From Porphyromonas pogonae (GTDB lineage Bacteria; Bacteroidota; Bacteroidia; Bacteroidales; Porphyromonadaceae), in the NCBI RefSeq assembly GCF_036320655.1, contig NZ_CP143258.1, forward strand, positions 1,798,001-1,862,000: a stretch of 64,000 nucleotides of DNA. The letters run 5' to 3'. Below are positions 8,204 through 17,403 of this stretch, in pieces. Made by a program: the position numbers and the translations under genes. A model generated the notes under the pieces. That model was not told where the DNA came from, did not search any database, and worked only from the letters and a program-made list of their open reading frames with translations. Position 1 is the stretch's first letter, and each line of letters opens with the position of its first letter.

Positions 8204-8430
8204 CTTTCAAGCAATTTATTGTAAACGACACATGAAATAAACGCTCAGTATCAGCTTGTTATTTAATGGCTGAGAGTTATATGATTGAGCATTAAATTGT
8301 GATAAATTATCCTGTTAAAAGTGTAAAAAAAGCTTGACAATATGCCATCTTACTGATTTTTCAAGTATAATGATCCTAAAATAGCAGCCTAAAGGCTCTC
8401 AATATTTCTATAACTTGGTTGTATTATTTT

Positions 8431-8533
8431 CTTAGTTAGGTTGTCTTATTTTTGTAACTAAGAAAATGCAAACACTTAGTTAGGAAAATATTAGAATGTA
8501 GTTAGAAAAATTATGAAACATAGTTAGGAAAAA
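8431..8533. repeat. CTTAGTTAGGAAAAAT repeat cluster R1
   Basis: Within the gene-free stretch 8224-8952 there are five copies of a short element based on CTTAGTTAG(G/A)AAAAAT: an inverted pair CTTAGTTA (8431-8438) and TAACTAAG (8455-8462), then direct copies near 8474, 8498 and 8520. Related clusters lie at 37047-38296 and 57313-57420. No coding frame crosses it. A TTGACAA string sits upstream at 8334-8340 but has no TAnnTTTG partner. Confidence 0.75.
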
Positions 8534-8550
8534 CCGGATTAACCTCCAAA

Positions 8551-8737
8551 GAGACCGTTGCATAGCAGGCAAATTGCTTCGTTGCTTGCGAGATTCGCGC
8601 TTGGTCATTTACCTGAAGTAAACACCCTGTGCACTCACTCTTAGCGCCTTGCACTTTACCCTCTCTGCCCGGTCAAAGTGTCTTTTGTCGGCTTTGCCTC
8701 CAAAATCCACAAGACTGTTGACTTTTGCAACAGTCTC
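8551..8737. mobile_element. MITE-like element with GAGACYGTTGCA ends
   Basis: The 187-base segment begins GAGACCGTTGCA and ends TGCAACAGTCTC, an imperfect 12-bp terminal inverted repeat with one mismatch. Near the right end AGACTGTTG and CAACAGTCT (8712-8736) form a perfect 9-bp hairpin. It contains no open frame and is more GC-rich than its surroundings. Its first 67 bases recur at 45786-45852 in the opposite orientation with one mismatch, which shows it is mobile or derived from a mobile element. Similar GAGACTGTTGC ends occur on insertion sequences of oral Bacteroidetes. I found no convincing target duplication. Confidence 0.6.
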
Positions 8738-8952
8738 CCCAAATAAAAAGACAGCATTAAGGAGCGACTATCTTCTATACGGCTTTTAGTTTGCTATCAG
8801 ATATATTTTTATGTTTTTAGAATTTGATATTACAACCTTTTGTCATTTGCAAAATTTGGGAATAAATAACCTGCTGAAATTATCCGTCTGCCGGGAACTA
8901 CAATCCGGTTAGAGAATCATTTGATAGGTTATTTGCGAGATCGAATAAAATA

Positions 8953-11583
8953 TTAGAGTCTAAAAGCCATTCGCAACAGTATTTGTCTACAGCGTAATTG
9001 ATTGATCTGATTCGTTTCAGAGGCTCCTGAGTAATAATGGCGATAGAACACTTTGTTGTTCAATATATTGTTTACATCCAATCCCCATTCGATATTCTTG
9101 ACATTGTATATCACTCGCATATCAGCGAAGAATGGGGTACTTACTATTGATTTATCTCCATGTATAAGCTTGAAAAGTTGTGTTATCGTAAGATTATCTG
9201 ATAATTGCAGATTTATTTCTGCTTGATGGATGTAATTATAAATTTTAGAGGATGGGGTCACTGAAGAGTTCTTGATCTGAGAACAATACAATGCCGATGA
9301 TAATTCATAATTGATAAAGCGGGACGGTTGCATGGAAAGAGATAGTATTGCATTTATGTCATTAACTTTCAAAGACGTTAAGCTTGTCTCATTCAATCCA
9401 AATATCTGCCCATCTACTGTTTGTGTTGCTGATAAATGTAATTTCATAAACGTTTTATTCCAATCCCAAAGTTTACTCACTATTCCATTTACTCCGACCA
9501 ACCGCCTATGCGAGGGAATATCAATCTGAACAAACTTTACAAAGTCTTCATCAACATCTATTCGAGTAGTTTTTTCCCTGTATTCTTTATCATAGGTAGA
9601 ACCAAATCTCATGGTAAATCCATGCAAGGGATTATTGTAGTTCAGCCATGCATATACAAACAATTTACGAAGATAATTGAGTTTGTTGCTGTAGCCCGAT
9701 ATACTCCTTGGACTTTTGAGAATAGGTGCAATGTATAGCTCATGAATATCAGGCTCAATATTGTCATATTTCCCTGATGTAGTCAGTGTCCAATAACCTG
9801 ACAGTTTGTATTGCATATTCAAGGATGGAGACCATAGTAGCATATTTTTTGATGTGCTATGACTTTCCGGTTTGGTATAGGTGAGGTTGAAATATTTTAG
9901 CTGAATAGGACTTTGCGCAGTAAAATCCAGCCTATCGGAGTGAATATTGATAGAAGGTGATAGATACAAGGTTGCATTTTTGATTTTTAAATCATTAGAA
10001 AGGCGGAGTGTTGTTGATGGTTCATTTCCAAGCCTATTATCATAGTCCGATGTCAGCATTTTGCTTTTTAAATTCAAACCTGCTTCATAATTAACATATA
10101 TACCCAATATTTTGTGTCGGTATTTCAAGGCAGATGTATTTTCGACACTTGTGAGATATATCTGTTGATGTAGGTCTTTATGGTTAATGTGTAACCTTTC
10201 GGGTAATGATGTGTAAGCAGTGATATTCTTGAATTCAAAGATATTGTCTTTTATGGCTTTGATATATCTAAAATCATTGTTCATTGTATATCGATTGATC
10301 TTTTTATGAAAAGAAAGATCTTGTCCTCGAGAGAGTAGGGAGACATCTGATCGATAATTATGAATATCGATTGAAAGGTTGTTTTTGAAGTATTTATTAT
10401 TACTGTTGAACTCGTAATTGATATTTGTTCTGTATTTGAAGTTGTAGGTGTGCCCGTATTCTTGATTATCGAATACCACAATATGATCACCTGAGAAGTA
10501 AGAAGTATTCGCTGTTTCTTCATATTTGTTCTGATCTTTCATGAAATCGAACAATAGTCGCAGAGAACCGTCTTTATTTATATTCCACAAATGATTGGTG
10601 CTGATATAATGGCTTTGATTATTCCGTTGGATTTGAGACTCTAAGGGTATCATAGGGTTATCCTCTGAAAGTATACTCGATTCTTCTGGATCATGATACA
10701 GTGAGTGTATGTCAGAAATAAGATTTACGGTATTGCTCTCTTGTAAATAGTCTTTACCGGTATTGTTTGTTTTGTATATACTAAGATTTTGCATTTTTTT
10801 GGCAAATAGATACCCCATGATATTTTCGTCATAAAGTAAATCGGAGGGTTTATGACTGATACCTCCTGAAAGGTCAAAAAAGCTGACTATCCTCCCTTTT
10901 GCAGTTCCTTTGAGCTTAAGGTTGATTGCAGCCTGATCACTGGCAATTTTGTGATTGAGACTTTTTATAGGCTGATGGTTCTGCAAAATTTCTATATCCT
11001 TTACATCCTGAGGGCTGATATTGTTACTGGCAAGAGTGTATCTATTACCCAAAAGGTCATTGCCTTCAATATAAAATCGGTTGATAGGTTTGTTCATGTA
11101 TGATATTTGCCCCGTCTTCCCAATTTCAATCCCCGGTATTTTTTTCAGTACATCTGCTATGGTTTTGTCCTGTTTCACCCTCATTGCCACTACATTATAT
11201 ATGATAGTATCGTTGCGTTGTTTGATCCTTTGAGTGGTTACCTCTACAGCTTTCAGTTTTATATCGCTTGGCACTAAGCTGATATTAGGATTTTGGGAAA
11301 GTTGGTGCAGTGGTAAAGTAAGTACCGTAAATCCCATGCAACGGAAGCTTATTTGAGCATTGATTTTTGGGTCATAGACTTTGTTGAGCCGAAAGTTTCC
11401 ATTGTTGTCAGAGAAAGTAAATTCCAACACTTTTTGTCCGTCCAACACTGTTACCGAAACATCAGATATGGGATGATAATCCTTTTTATTTACTATTTTG
11501 CCATGGATTGGGGATTGAGCATGGCACAAGCATCCATGCAAAATAATAAAACTTAGTAGAATATAAAAGCGAGAAAATATCAT
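8953..11583 (-). CDS. Outer-membrane beta-barrel protein with carboxypeptidase-regulatory-like domain
   Basis: An 876-residue TonB-receptor-like protein. It has a signal peptide (1-22, ending CHAQ), a carboxypeptidase-regulatory-like beta domain (about 26-110: GKIVNKKDYHPISDVSV), a plug-like region (about 115-215, with IADVLKKIPGIEI and QDVKDIEILQNH) and a long C-terminal barrel rich in alternating aromatic residues. This matches the OMP_b-brl_3 family, which lacks some classical TonB-receptor features. It starts 10 bases after the GLPGLI gene on the same strand, a pairing seen repeatedly in Bacteroidetes. The cargo is unknown; peptide or protein transport is only a guess. Confidence 0.75.
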   Translation of the reverse strand: MIFSRFYILLSFIILHGCLCHAQSPIHGKIVNKKDYHPISDVSVTVLDGQKVLEFTFSDNNGNFRLNKVYDPKINAQISFRCMGFTVLTLPLHQLSQNPNISLVPSDIKLKAVEVTTQRIKQRNDTIIYNVVAMRVKQDKTIADVLKKIPGIEIGKTGQISYMNKPINRFYIEGNDLLGNRYTLASNNISPQDVKDIEILQNHQPIKSLNHKIASDQAAINLKLKGTAKGRIVSFFDLSGGISHKPSDLLYDENIMGYLFAKKMQNLSIYKTNNTGKDYLQESNTVNLISDIHSLYHDPEESSILSEDNPMIPLESQIQRNNQSHYISTNHLWNINKDGSLRLLFDFMKDQNKYEETANTSYFSGDHIVVFDNQEYGHTYNFKYRTNINYEFNSNNKYFKNNLSIDIHNYRSDVSLLSRGQDLSFHKKINRYTMNNDFRYIKAIKDNIFEFKNITAYTSLPERLHINHKDLHQQIYLTSVENTSALKYRHKILGIYVNYEAGLNLKSKMLTSDYDNRLGNEPSTTLRLSNDLKIKNATLYLSPSINIHSDRLDFTAQSPIQLKYFNLTYTKPESHSTSKNMLLWSPSLNMQYKLSGYWTLTTSGKYDNIEPDIHELYIAPILKSPRSISGYSNKLNYLRKLFVYAWLNYNNPLHGFTMRFGSTYDKEYREKTTRIDVDEDFVKFVQIDIPSHRRLVGVNGIVSKLWDWNKTFMKLHLSATQTVDGQIFGLNETSLTSLKVNDINAILSLSMQPSRFINYELSSALYCSQIKNSSVTPSSKIYNYIHQAEINLQLSDNLTITQLFKLIHGDKSIVSTPFFADMRVIYNVKNIEWGLDVNNILNNKVFYRHYYSGASETNQINQLRCRQILLRMAFRL

Positions 11584-11593
11584 GAGATAAAAT

Positions 11594-12439
11594 TCAGGGC
11601 ATTAGTTCTATAAAATTGCTTTTTCTTTTTATTTGCTTCAATGGTCTGCCATCTGCTCCTACACCTTGATCATAGTACTGACCCAATAATTGCATATAGG
11701 TCTTGGTGTCCTCCCAAAATAGTTTTCTTATTTTGTTGTATTCTTTGTGTGATATGGTTTTTAGCGGCTTTTTGAGTAATTGTACATTCTCTTTCTGTGA
11801 AAATTCGGTTTCGATACCAGAGCAAACATAGATGTAATGTTCTTGTGAATCATAAGCTTTGAGAATGAGTCCCGGCAATCCCCCTAACATGCGTGGTCCA
11901 TTGGGCACAGGAATATCAGGAGCATACCATGCTATCCATTTCCTGCCTGATGTGGAGCCAATGGCTTTATTACAATGGTAACCGGCTATTGTAAGTGTAT
12001 CTGTGGGTATTATATCCCATTGGATTTTTACTTCTTTGTCTGAGTATTTTATATTAGCCAAGCTTTCCTCAATTACAGTGATCATACCTTTTTGCGGTAA
12101 GCCCTTATAGAATATTTCAGAATTTTGGCTTTTAGGGTAAGGCAGTTGCTCACGAGCTTTGATTGCATCGGCAAGCGTACCTCCTTTATCAAATATTTTT
12201 TTGTCGGAAGCATCATAACTCCTCTTCCATAAACTGTAAAATTCGGAGCTTGTAGGAGTGATATCAAGTATCATTTCATCAGCTTTGTACTTGCATATTT
12301 TGTCTTCAATATATACATCTTGGTATTTCGTCTCATAGTGTATCCTAAGATTGATCGGTGCTTGAGCTTGTAGTGAGTTGATACTCAATAGCGAAAGGAT
12401 GAGTGTTTTAAATATGTCTTTCATTATAGGCATTCTCAT
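11594..12439 (-). CDS. GLPGLI family protein
   Basis: The 281-residue exported protein carries the family-defining motif GLPGLI at residues 187-192, after WYAPDIPVPNGP. A signal peptide ends near SLQAQ (25). ATG codons at 12439, 12433 and 12424 are all possible starts; the last gives the more usual MKDIFKTLI leader and the signal peptide is intact in every case. GLPGLI proteins are restricted to Bacteroidetes, have no established function, and are often encoded next to outer-membrane barrels, as here (10-base gap). The pair is very likely an operon whose products work together at the outer membrane. Confidence 0.85.
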   Translation of the reverse strand: MRMPIMKDIFKTLILSLLSINSLQAQAPINLRIHYETKYQDVYIEDKICKYKADEMILDITPTSSEFYSLWKRSYDASDKKIFDKGGTLADAIKAREQLPYPKSQNSEIFYKGLPQKGMITVIEESLANIKYSDKEVKIQWDIIPTDTLTIAGYHCNKAIGSTSGRKWIAWYAPDIPVPNGPRMLGGLPGLILKAYDSQEHYIYVCSGIETEFSQKENVQLLKKPLKTISHKEYNKIRKLFWEDTKTYMQLLGQYYDQGVGADGRPLKQIKRKSNFIELMP

Positions 12440-12628
12440 AGGTTTTAAATCAAGTTAATAGCTCTCTTATCTCAAATTCTTTTTAATGATAGCTTATTCA
12501 AGTATAGTATTTAATTTTGAAATATTCAATAATCAGATTGTTAAATGTGATGAATGATTAAGTATTTTGAGAGATATGAGGTCAATTTCAATTATGGAAA
12601 TAGGTCGAGGATACTTGCTACATGTGAC
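12440..12628. other. Gap without recognisable gene
   Basis: An AT-rich upstream region of the GLPGLI gene. I see no small gene and no exact TAnnTTTG promoter; TATACTTG near 12490-12500 on the minus strand is the closest match. Confidence 0.3.
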
Positions 12629-12663
12629 AAAAAACATCCGGCAAGAAACTTTCTTGCCGGATG
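12629..12663 (-). terminator. Terminator of gcvT
   Basis: CATCCGGCAAGAAA and TTTCTTGCCGGATG form a 14-bp perfect stem (12635-12663). On the minus strand a TTTTTT run follows, so it ends the leftward gcvT transcript. Confidence 0.85.
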
Positions 12664-12758
12664 AGATATAACTCGACTTGATTATATCTTATACTCCAAT
12701 GGTGCCATTTGTATCTACCTCTCTGAAGTATTAAGTGTATAATAAGTCTGTCAATAGT

Positions 12759-13844
12759 TTATTTCCTGAATGGGCCTTTTACTACCTCTGCAGCTAAGCC
12801 CCTGCCTCTGACCATGATCTTTAAAGGGGTACCTACTTTGGCATATTCTTTAGCCACGTAACCCATACCAATGCCTTTCTTGAGATAGGGTGACATTGTT
12901 CCCGATGTTACCTCTCCAATAATCTCACCATTCTCATTGGCTATTTCATAGTGCTGACGAGGAATTCCTTTGTCTTTGAGTTCAAATGGCACAAGCTTTC
13001 TTGTAAGTGAGCCTGCTTTTTGATCTTCCATTAGTTTACGGCTGGGAAATTCTTTGCCGTCAACGAATTTGGTGATCCATCCTAAACCGGCTTCAATGGG
13101 CGAAGTAGTATCGCAAATATCATTGCCATAAAGGCAGAAACACATTTCAAGACGGAGTGTATCACGTGCTCCTAAGCCTATGGACTTTATGCCCTCTTCT
13201 TTGCCGGCTTCAAAAATAGCATTCCATATTTTCTCCCCATATTCCGGATAGAAGTATAATTCAAATCCACCCGCACCGGTATAACCCGTATTGGAGATAA
13301 TAACTTCATCGCATCCGGCAAATTTGCCTACTTTGAATGTGTAATAAGGGATGTCTGACAGGTCTACATCTGTTAGTTTTTGTAATACAGCCACAGTTTT
13401 GGGCCCTTGTACAGCTAACTGGGCTGTACGATCAGAGCCGTTTTCCAACTCTGCTCCCACCTTATTCATTTTTTGACACCACTCCCAATCCTTTTCAATA
13501 TTGGAAGCATTTACTACCATAAGGTATTTTTCATCCTCATAATGGTAGAGAAGGAAATCATCTACAATGCCTCCTTTATCATTGGGGTAGCATGTATATT
13601 GTATATCGCCAACCTTCAGCTTTGAAGCATCATTGCTGGAGACGTTTTGGAGGAATTCGAGAGCATGTGGGCCTTTGACCCAAATTTCACCCATATGAGA
13701 TACATCGAAAACGCCTACGCCGTTAACAACTGTCATATGTTCCTCTATAATTCCCGAATATTCAATGGGCATATTAAAACCTGCAAATTCGTGCATTTTT
13801 GCACCTAGATTAATATGAATGTCTGTAAAAGGAGTTTTTTTCAT
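12759..13844 (-). CDS. gcvT: Aminomethyltransferase (glycine cleavage system T protein)
   Basis: GcvT transfers the aminomethyl group from lipoyl-GcvH to tetrahydrofolate, releasing ammonia. The 361-residue protein has the usual length and motifs: [17 protein letters not shown] near 50, the [16 protein letters not shown] segment, [11 protein letters not shown] and the C-terminal [16 protein letters not shown]. No other glycine cleavage gene is adjacent, so GcvH and GcvP must lie elsewhere. It is transcribed alone, divergent from the 2-oxoacid dehydrogenase operon, with TATCTTTA (13879-13886, minus strand) as likely promoter. Both systems depend on lipoate, a thematic link to the neighbouring operon and lplA. 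Confidence 0.95.
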   Translation of the reverse strand: MKKTPFTDIHINLGAKMHEFAGFNMPIEYSGIIEEHMTVVNGVGVFDVSHMGEIWVKGPHALEFLQNVSSNDASKLKVGDIQYTCYPNDKGGIVDDFLLYHYEDEKYLMVVNASNIEKDWEWCQKMNKVGAELENGSDRTAQLAVQGPKTVAVLQKLTDVDLSDIPYYTFKVGKFAGCDEVIISNTGYTGAGGFELYFYPEYGEKIWNAIFEAGKEEGIKSIGLGARDTLRLEMCFCLYGNDICDTTSPIEAGLGWITKFVDGKEFPSRKLMEDQKAGSLTRKLVPFELKDKGIPRQHYEIANENGEIIGEVTSGTMSPYLKKGIGMGYVAKEYAKVGTPLKIMVRGRGLAAEVVKGPFRK

Positions 13845-13878
13845 TACAACATGTATTAGTAATTTATTAACACTGTTG

Positions 13879-13886
13879 TAAAGATA
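13879..13886 (-). promoter_or_regulatory. Likely -7 element of gcvT
   Basis: TATCTTTA on the minus strand, 35 bases before the gcvT start, differs from TAnnTTTG only in the last base. I see no good TTG partner, so confidence is limited. Confidence 0.4.
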
Positions 13887-14191
13887 GGCATAATCTTAAC
13901 ATCACCAATAGCCCCGCTTCAATAATTTAAAAGGTTTTCCTTCTCCCCAAATCTATAATTGCCTTATCCGGGAATGTTATTTGATAAGTAGAGAATATCT
14001 CAAAAGCTCAGATCTATATTCATGAATCATATCACATCTTTATTATAGATGTATTGGGTGTATTTCTTATGAAAAGAAGATGCGAAGTCTATTGTTTTAA
14101 AGGCCGAATTAGGCCCTTAATTGATAAAATTAATACAGCGATTGATATAATTTAATAAAATTCTATTCCAAAAACTGTAAGTTTAGGCGCT

Positions 14192-14215
14192 TTTTGCTAA
14201 TCTTATTTAGCAAAA
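14192..14215 (+). promoter_or_regulatory. Inverted repeat upstream of the 2-oxoacid dehydrogenase operon
   Basis: TTTTGCTAA-TCTTA-TTTAGCAAAA is a near-perfect inverted repeat with 9-bp arms, 49 bases before the first gene of the operon. The rest of the gap 13887-14191 shows no gene. Its position suits an operator or an RNA hairpin; which regulator would bind is unknown. Confidence 0.45.
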
Positions 14216-14263
14216 TAGGTGTTATAAGATAGAATGCAATTAACATAATTATTCAAAGTAAAG

Positions 14264-15232
14264 ATGAAAGATTTAAATAAAGAAGATCACTTGAAGATGT
14301 ATCGTCAGATGCTTGATATCAGGCATTTTGATCTCAGGGTGAACCAGATGGTGAGAAAGGGTAAAGTGCCGGGAATGACACACTTTTCGGTAGGAGAAGA
14401 GGCAGCAAATGTAGGAGCAGTGGCTGTACTGGACAAAGGTGATTTAATAACATCTAATCACCGAGGTCATGGACAAAGCATTGCCATGGGTATCAATCTG
14501 AATGAAATGATGGCTGAAATCATGGGTAAAGCTACCGGTACTTGTAAAGGTAAAGGTGGTTCAATGCACATTGCGGATCTTGACAATGGTAATCTTGGCG
14601 CCAATGGTATTGTTGGCGGAGGAATGGGGATAGCCATTGGTGCTGCTCTTACGCAAAAGCTCAAGAAGACAGGCAAGATAGTTCTTTGCTGCTTTGGAGA
14701 TGGAGCTTGTAATGAAGGTACGTTCCATGAGACTGTCAATATGGCTTCAGTGTGGAAACTTCCTGTAATCTTCTATTCTATCAATAATCTTTACGCTATC
14801 AGTACACCTATAAAAAGTGTGATCAATGTGGATTACAATTACCAGAGAGCGGAAGCTTACGGCATTCCCGGACATTTGGTGGAAGATGGTAATGATGTTT
14901 TGGCAGTAAGAAAAAAGATGGAAGAGGCTGCCGAGTATGTACGCGCAGGTAATGGCCCTATATTTATAGAAAGCCTTACTTATCGTTGGTTTGGGCATTC
15001 TACATCTGACCCCGGCAAATATAGAACAAAAGAAGAAGTGGATAACTGGAAAGCCAAAGATCCTATAATTGCTTACCAAAAACACCTGATCGAGAATAAT
15101 ATTGCTACGCCTGAAGAGCTTGAGAAGATCGATGCAGATTCGCAGAATGCTATAGAAGAAGCGGTGAAATTCGGTATCGAAAGCCCGGAACCATCTCTCG
15201 ACAGTCTATATGAAGACATATTCGCAGATTAA
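14264..15232 (+). CDS. 2-oxoacid (pyruvate/acetoin) dehydrogenase E1 component, alpha subunit
   Basis: The 322-residue protein binds thiamine diphosphate through GDGACNEG...NN (about 145-174) and has the RGHGQSIAMG and GHSTSDPGKYR segments of heterotetrameric E1 alpha chains. With the beta chain it decarboxylates a 2-oxoacid and hands the acyl group to a lipoyl domain. It is the first gene of a four-gene operon (E1a, E1b, E2, E3) with 16-30-base gaps. The sequence is closest in style to PdhA/AcoA; pyruvate is the likeliest substrate, with acetoin or branched-chain acids as alternatives. Start ATG at 14264 gives the usual short N-terminus. Confidence 0.88.
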   Translation: MKDLNKEDHLKMYRQMLDIRHFDLRVNQMVRKGKVPGMTHFSVGEEAANVGAVAVLDKGDLITSNHRGHGQSIAMGINLNEMMAEIMGKATGTCKGKGGSMHIADLDNGNLGANGIVGGGMGIAIGAALTQKLKKTGKIVLCCFGDGACNEGTFHETVNMASVWKLPVIFYSINNLYAISTPIKSVINVDYNYQRAEAYGIPGHLVEDGNDVLAVRKKMEEAAEYVRAGNGPIFIESLTYRWFGHSTSDPGKYRTKEEVDNWKAKDPIIAYQKHLIENNIATPEELEKIDADSQNAIEEAVKFGIESPEPSLDSLYEDIFAD

Positions 15233-15262
15233 TCATTGAAAATAAAAACGACTATTATATAA

Positions 15263-16264
15263 ATGGAAAATAATACAAAACTGATGACAACGCGTGATGC
15301 TATTATCATGGCAATGTCAGAAGAAATGAGAAGAGATGAGAATGTGTTTCTCATGGGCGAAGATGTAGGCATCTACGGAGGTGACTTCGGTACATCTGTA
15401 GGTATGTTAGAAGAATTTGGGAAAGATAGGGTAAGAGATACACCTATATCAGAGAATGCTATATCAGGTTGTGCTATTGGTGCTGCAATGACAGGCTTGC
15501 GTCCCATTGTAGATGTTACGTTTATGGATTTTGCTGTATATATGATGGACAATATTGTCAATCAGGCAGCGAAGACTCGTTATATGTACGGTGGTAAAGG
15601 TACTATCCCTGTAGTATTTCGCTGTGCAGCAGGGTCCGGAGTAGGATCGGCTGCTCAACATTCCCAATCACTGGAATCTTGGTTCTGTCATATTCCGGGT
15701 CTTAAAGTAGTAGCTCCTGGCACACCTGCTGATGTAAAAGGAATCTTGAAAGCAGCTATACGAGATAATAATCCCGTGGTATTTCTTGAATATAAAGCTT
15801 TATTTAATCAAAAAGGAGAAGTACCATTGGATCCCGACTTCGTATTGCCTTTGGGCAAAGCCGATATTAAGAGGCAAGGTACCGATCTGACTATCGTCAC
15901 TTATGGCCGAATGCTTGAGCGAGTGCTTCAAGCTGTAGATCAAGTGAAAGAATCTGACGGTGTGAGCGTGGAAGTTATAGACTTACTTACACTGATACCT
16001 TTGGATAAAGAAGCTATTATAGAATCAGTGAAGAAGACAGGGCACTTGATGCTTGTAAATGATGCTCACAAAACAAATGGTTTCATTGGCGAAGTTGCTG
16101 CTATGATAGCTGAGAGCGAAGCTTTTGACTATCTTGATAATAGGATTATACGATTAGCTGCTGAAGATGTACCCGTACCATATAACCATACTTTGGAAAC
16201 AGCTATGTTGCCCAATGTTGAGAAGATCAAACAAGAGATTCTTCACTTGGTAAACAAAAGATAA
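15263..16264 (+). CDS. 2-oxoacid (pyruvate/acetoin) dehydrogenase E1 component, beta subunit
   Basis: A 333-residue transketolase-like beta chain, partner of the preceding alpha chain. Recognisable segments are MTTRDAIIMAMSEEMRRDE, GEDVGIYGGDFG, DTPISENAISGCAIGAAM and the C-terminal transketolase domain with LLTLIPLDKEAI and the AAEDVPVPYNHTLE tail typical of PdhB/AcoB. Length is normal. It follows the alpha gene by 30 bases and precedes E2 by 16. The pair forms the alpha2-beta2 E1 that supplies acyl groups to the lipoyl arm. Substrate specificity cannot be fixed from sequence alone. Confidence 0.9.
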   Translation: MENNTKLMTTRDAIIMAMSEEMRRDENVFLMGEDVGIYGGDFGTSVGMLEEFGKDRVRDTPISENAISGCAIGAAMTGLRPIVDVTFMDFAVYMMDNIVNQAAKTRYMYGGKGTIPVVFRCAAGSGVGSAAQHSQSLESWFCHIPGLKVVAPGTPADVKGILKAAIRDNNPVVFLEYKALFNQKGEVPLDPDFVLPLGKADIKRQGTDLTIVTYGRMLERVLQAVDQVKESDGVSVEVIDLLTLIPLDKEAIIESVKKTGHLMLVNDAHKTNGFIGEVAAMIAESEAFDYLDNRIIRLAAEDVPVPYNHTLETAMLPNVEKIKQEILHLVNKR

Positions 16265-16280
16265 GAGGGGAGAGTACAAA

Positions 16281-17390
16281 ATGAACACAGAAAGAATAAA
16301 AGCTACTCCTGCAGCACGTACTTTGGCAAAAAGGTTGGGTGTAAACCTGATTGATGTCAAGGGTACGGGACTGAAAGGACGTATACACAAAGATGATGTT
16401 GCAGGATTCAATTATGTTGACAAGGTAGCTATATCTCCCCTTGCTCTCAGCATTGCGGAGGTTCATGGTATAGATTGGAAGAATGGGATCAAGGGCACGG
16501 GCTACCGTGGTAAGATTATGAAAGACGATATTGTGAATCTTATTCCGGATGAAGCAGCCAAGAGGAAGCTTTCGCTGGATATTTTTGCTGAGTCTCTCAA
16601 ACCTACTCACAAGGCTTCCGAAAACATGTCGAATAAGCCTGTGGCTTCTTCATCTGCACCTGCTCCTGCTGTAACTTCTCCTTCCGTTGTTGCCGATACG
16701 GAAGAGGTGCCTATGAATATGATGCGGAAGATCATCGCCAAAAGAATGTCTGAGAGTTACTTCTCTGCTCCAACTTTCATAGTAACCTATGAAGTGGATA
16801 TGACTGAGAGTTTAGCTCTTCGCAAGAAGTTGATAGATCCTATCATGGAACGTATAGGCAAGAAGCTTACTGTAACAGATATTATCTCTGCAGCAGTAGT
16901 AAAATTGCTGATGAAGCACAGAGCTATCAACGCATCATTGTCAGAGGATGGTACCAAAGTTATTTACCATAATTATGTAAATCTGGCAATGGCAGTAGGT
17001 CTACCCGAAGGACTTGTTGTTCCCGTAGTGAAAAATGCGGAAAAAATGTCCCTGAGCGAGTTGGTGGCTTCACTCAAAGATCTTACAGAGCGTACTATGT
17101 CCAAAAAACTGCTTCCTGAAGAACAGAGCGGCAGTACGTTTACAATCAGCAACTTGGGTATGTATGGTGTAGACACCTTTACCTCTATTATAAATCAGCC
17201 CAATAGTGCCATACTTAGTGTAGCCGGCACCAAGGATACTGCTGTGGTTAGAGATGGACAGGTTGTAATCAAACCTATCATGAAAGTAAGTCTTACCAGT
17301 GATCACAGGGTGATAGACGGCCTCGCTGCAGCTAAATTTATGCAAGATCTCAAGTCAGTTCTTGAGAATCCTTTATCATTATTAATATAA
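16281..17390 (+). CDS. 2-oxoacid dehydrogenase E2 (acyltransferase) lacking a lipoyl domain
   Basis: The 369-residue protein should transfer the acyl group from lipoate to CoA. The catalytic domain (about 140-369) is complete, with SDHRVIDG carrying His342 and Asp346. Instead of an N-terminal lipoyl domain the protein begins directly with two peripheral-subunit-binding domains (about 4-40, ATPAARTLAKRLGVNL; and about 48-84, ISPLALSIAEVHGI), joined to the core by an Ala/Pro/Ser linker. There is no lipoylation motif (DKxx in a beta turn) anywhere. The start is firm because the gene lies only 16 bases after E1 beta. The lipoyl arm of this complex is therefore supplied in trans by the N-terminal domain of the next gene. 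Confidence 0.88.
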   Translation: MNTERIKATPAARTLAKRLGVNLIDVKGTGLKGRIHKDDVAGFNYVDKVAISPLALSIAEVHGIDWKNGIKGTGYRGKIMKDDIVNLIPDEAAKRKLSLDIFAESLKPTHKASENMSNKPVASSSAPAPAVTSPSVVADTEEVPMNMMRKIIAKRMSESYFSAPTFIVTYEVDMTESLALRKKLIDPIMERIGKKLTVTDIISAAVVKLLMKHRAINASLSEDGTKVIYHNYVNLAMAVGLPEGLVVPVVKNAEKMSLSELVASLKDLTERTMSKKLLPEEQSGSTFTISNLGMYGVDTFTSIINQPNSAILSVAGTKDTAVVRDGQVVIKPIMKVSLTSDHRVIDGLAAAKFMQDLKSVLENPLSLLI

Positions 17391-17403
17391 AAGTACTACA
17401 ACG

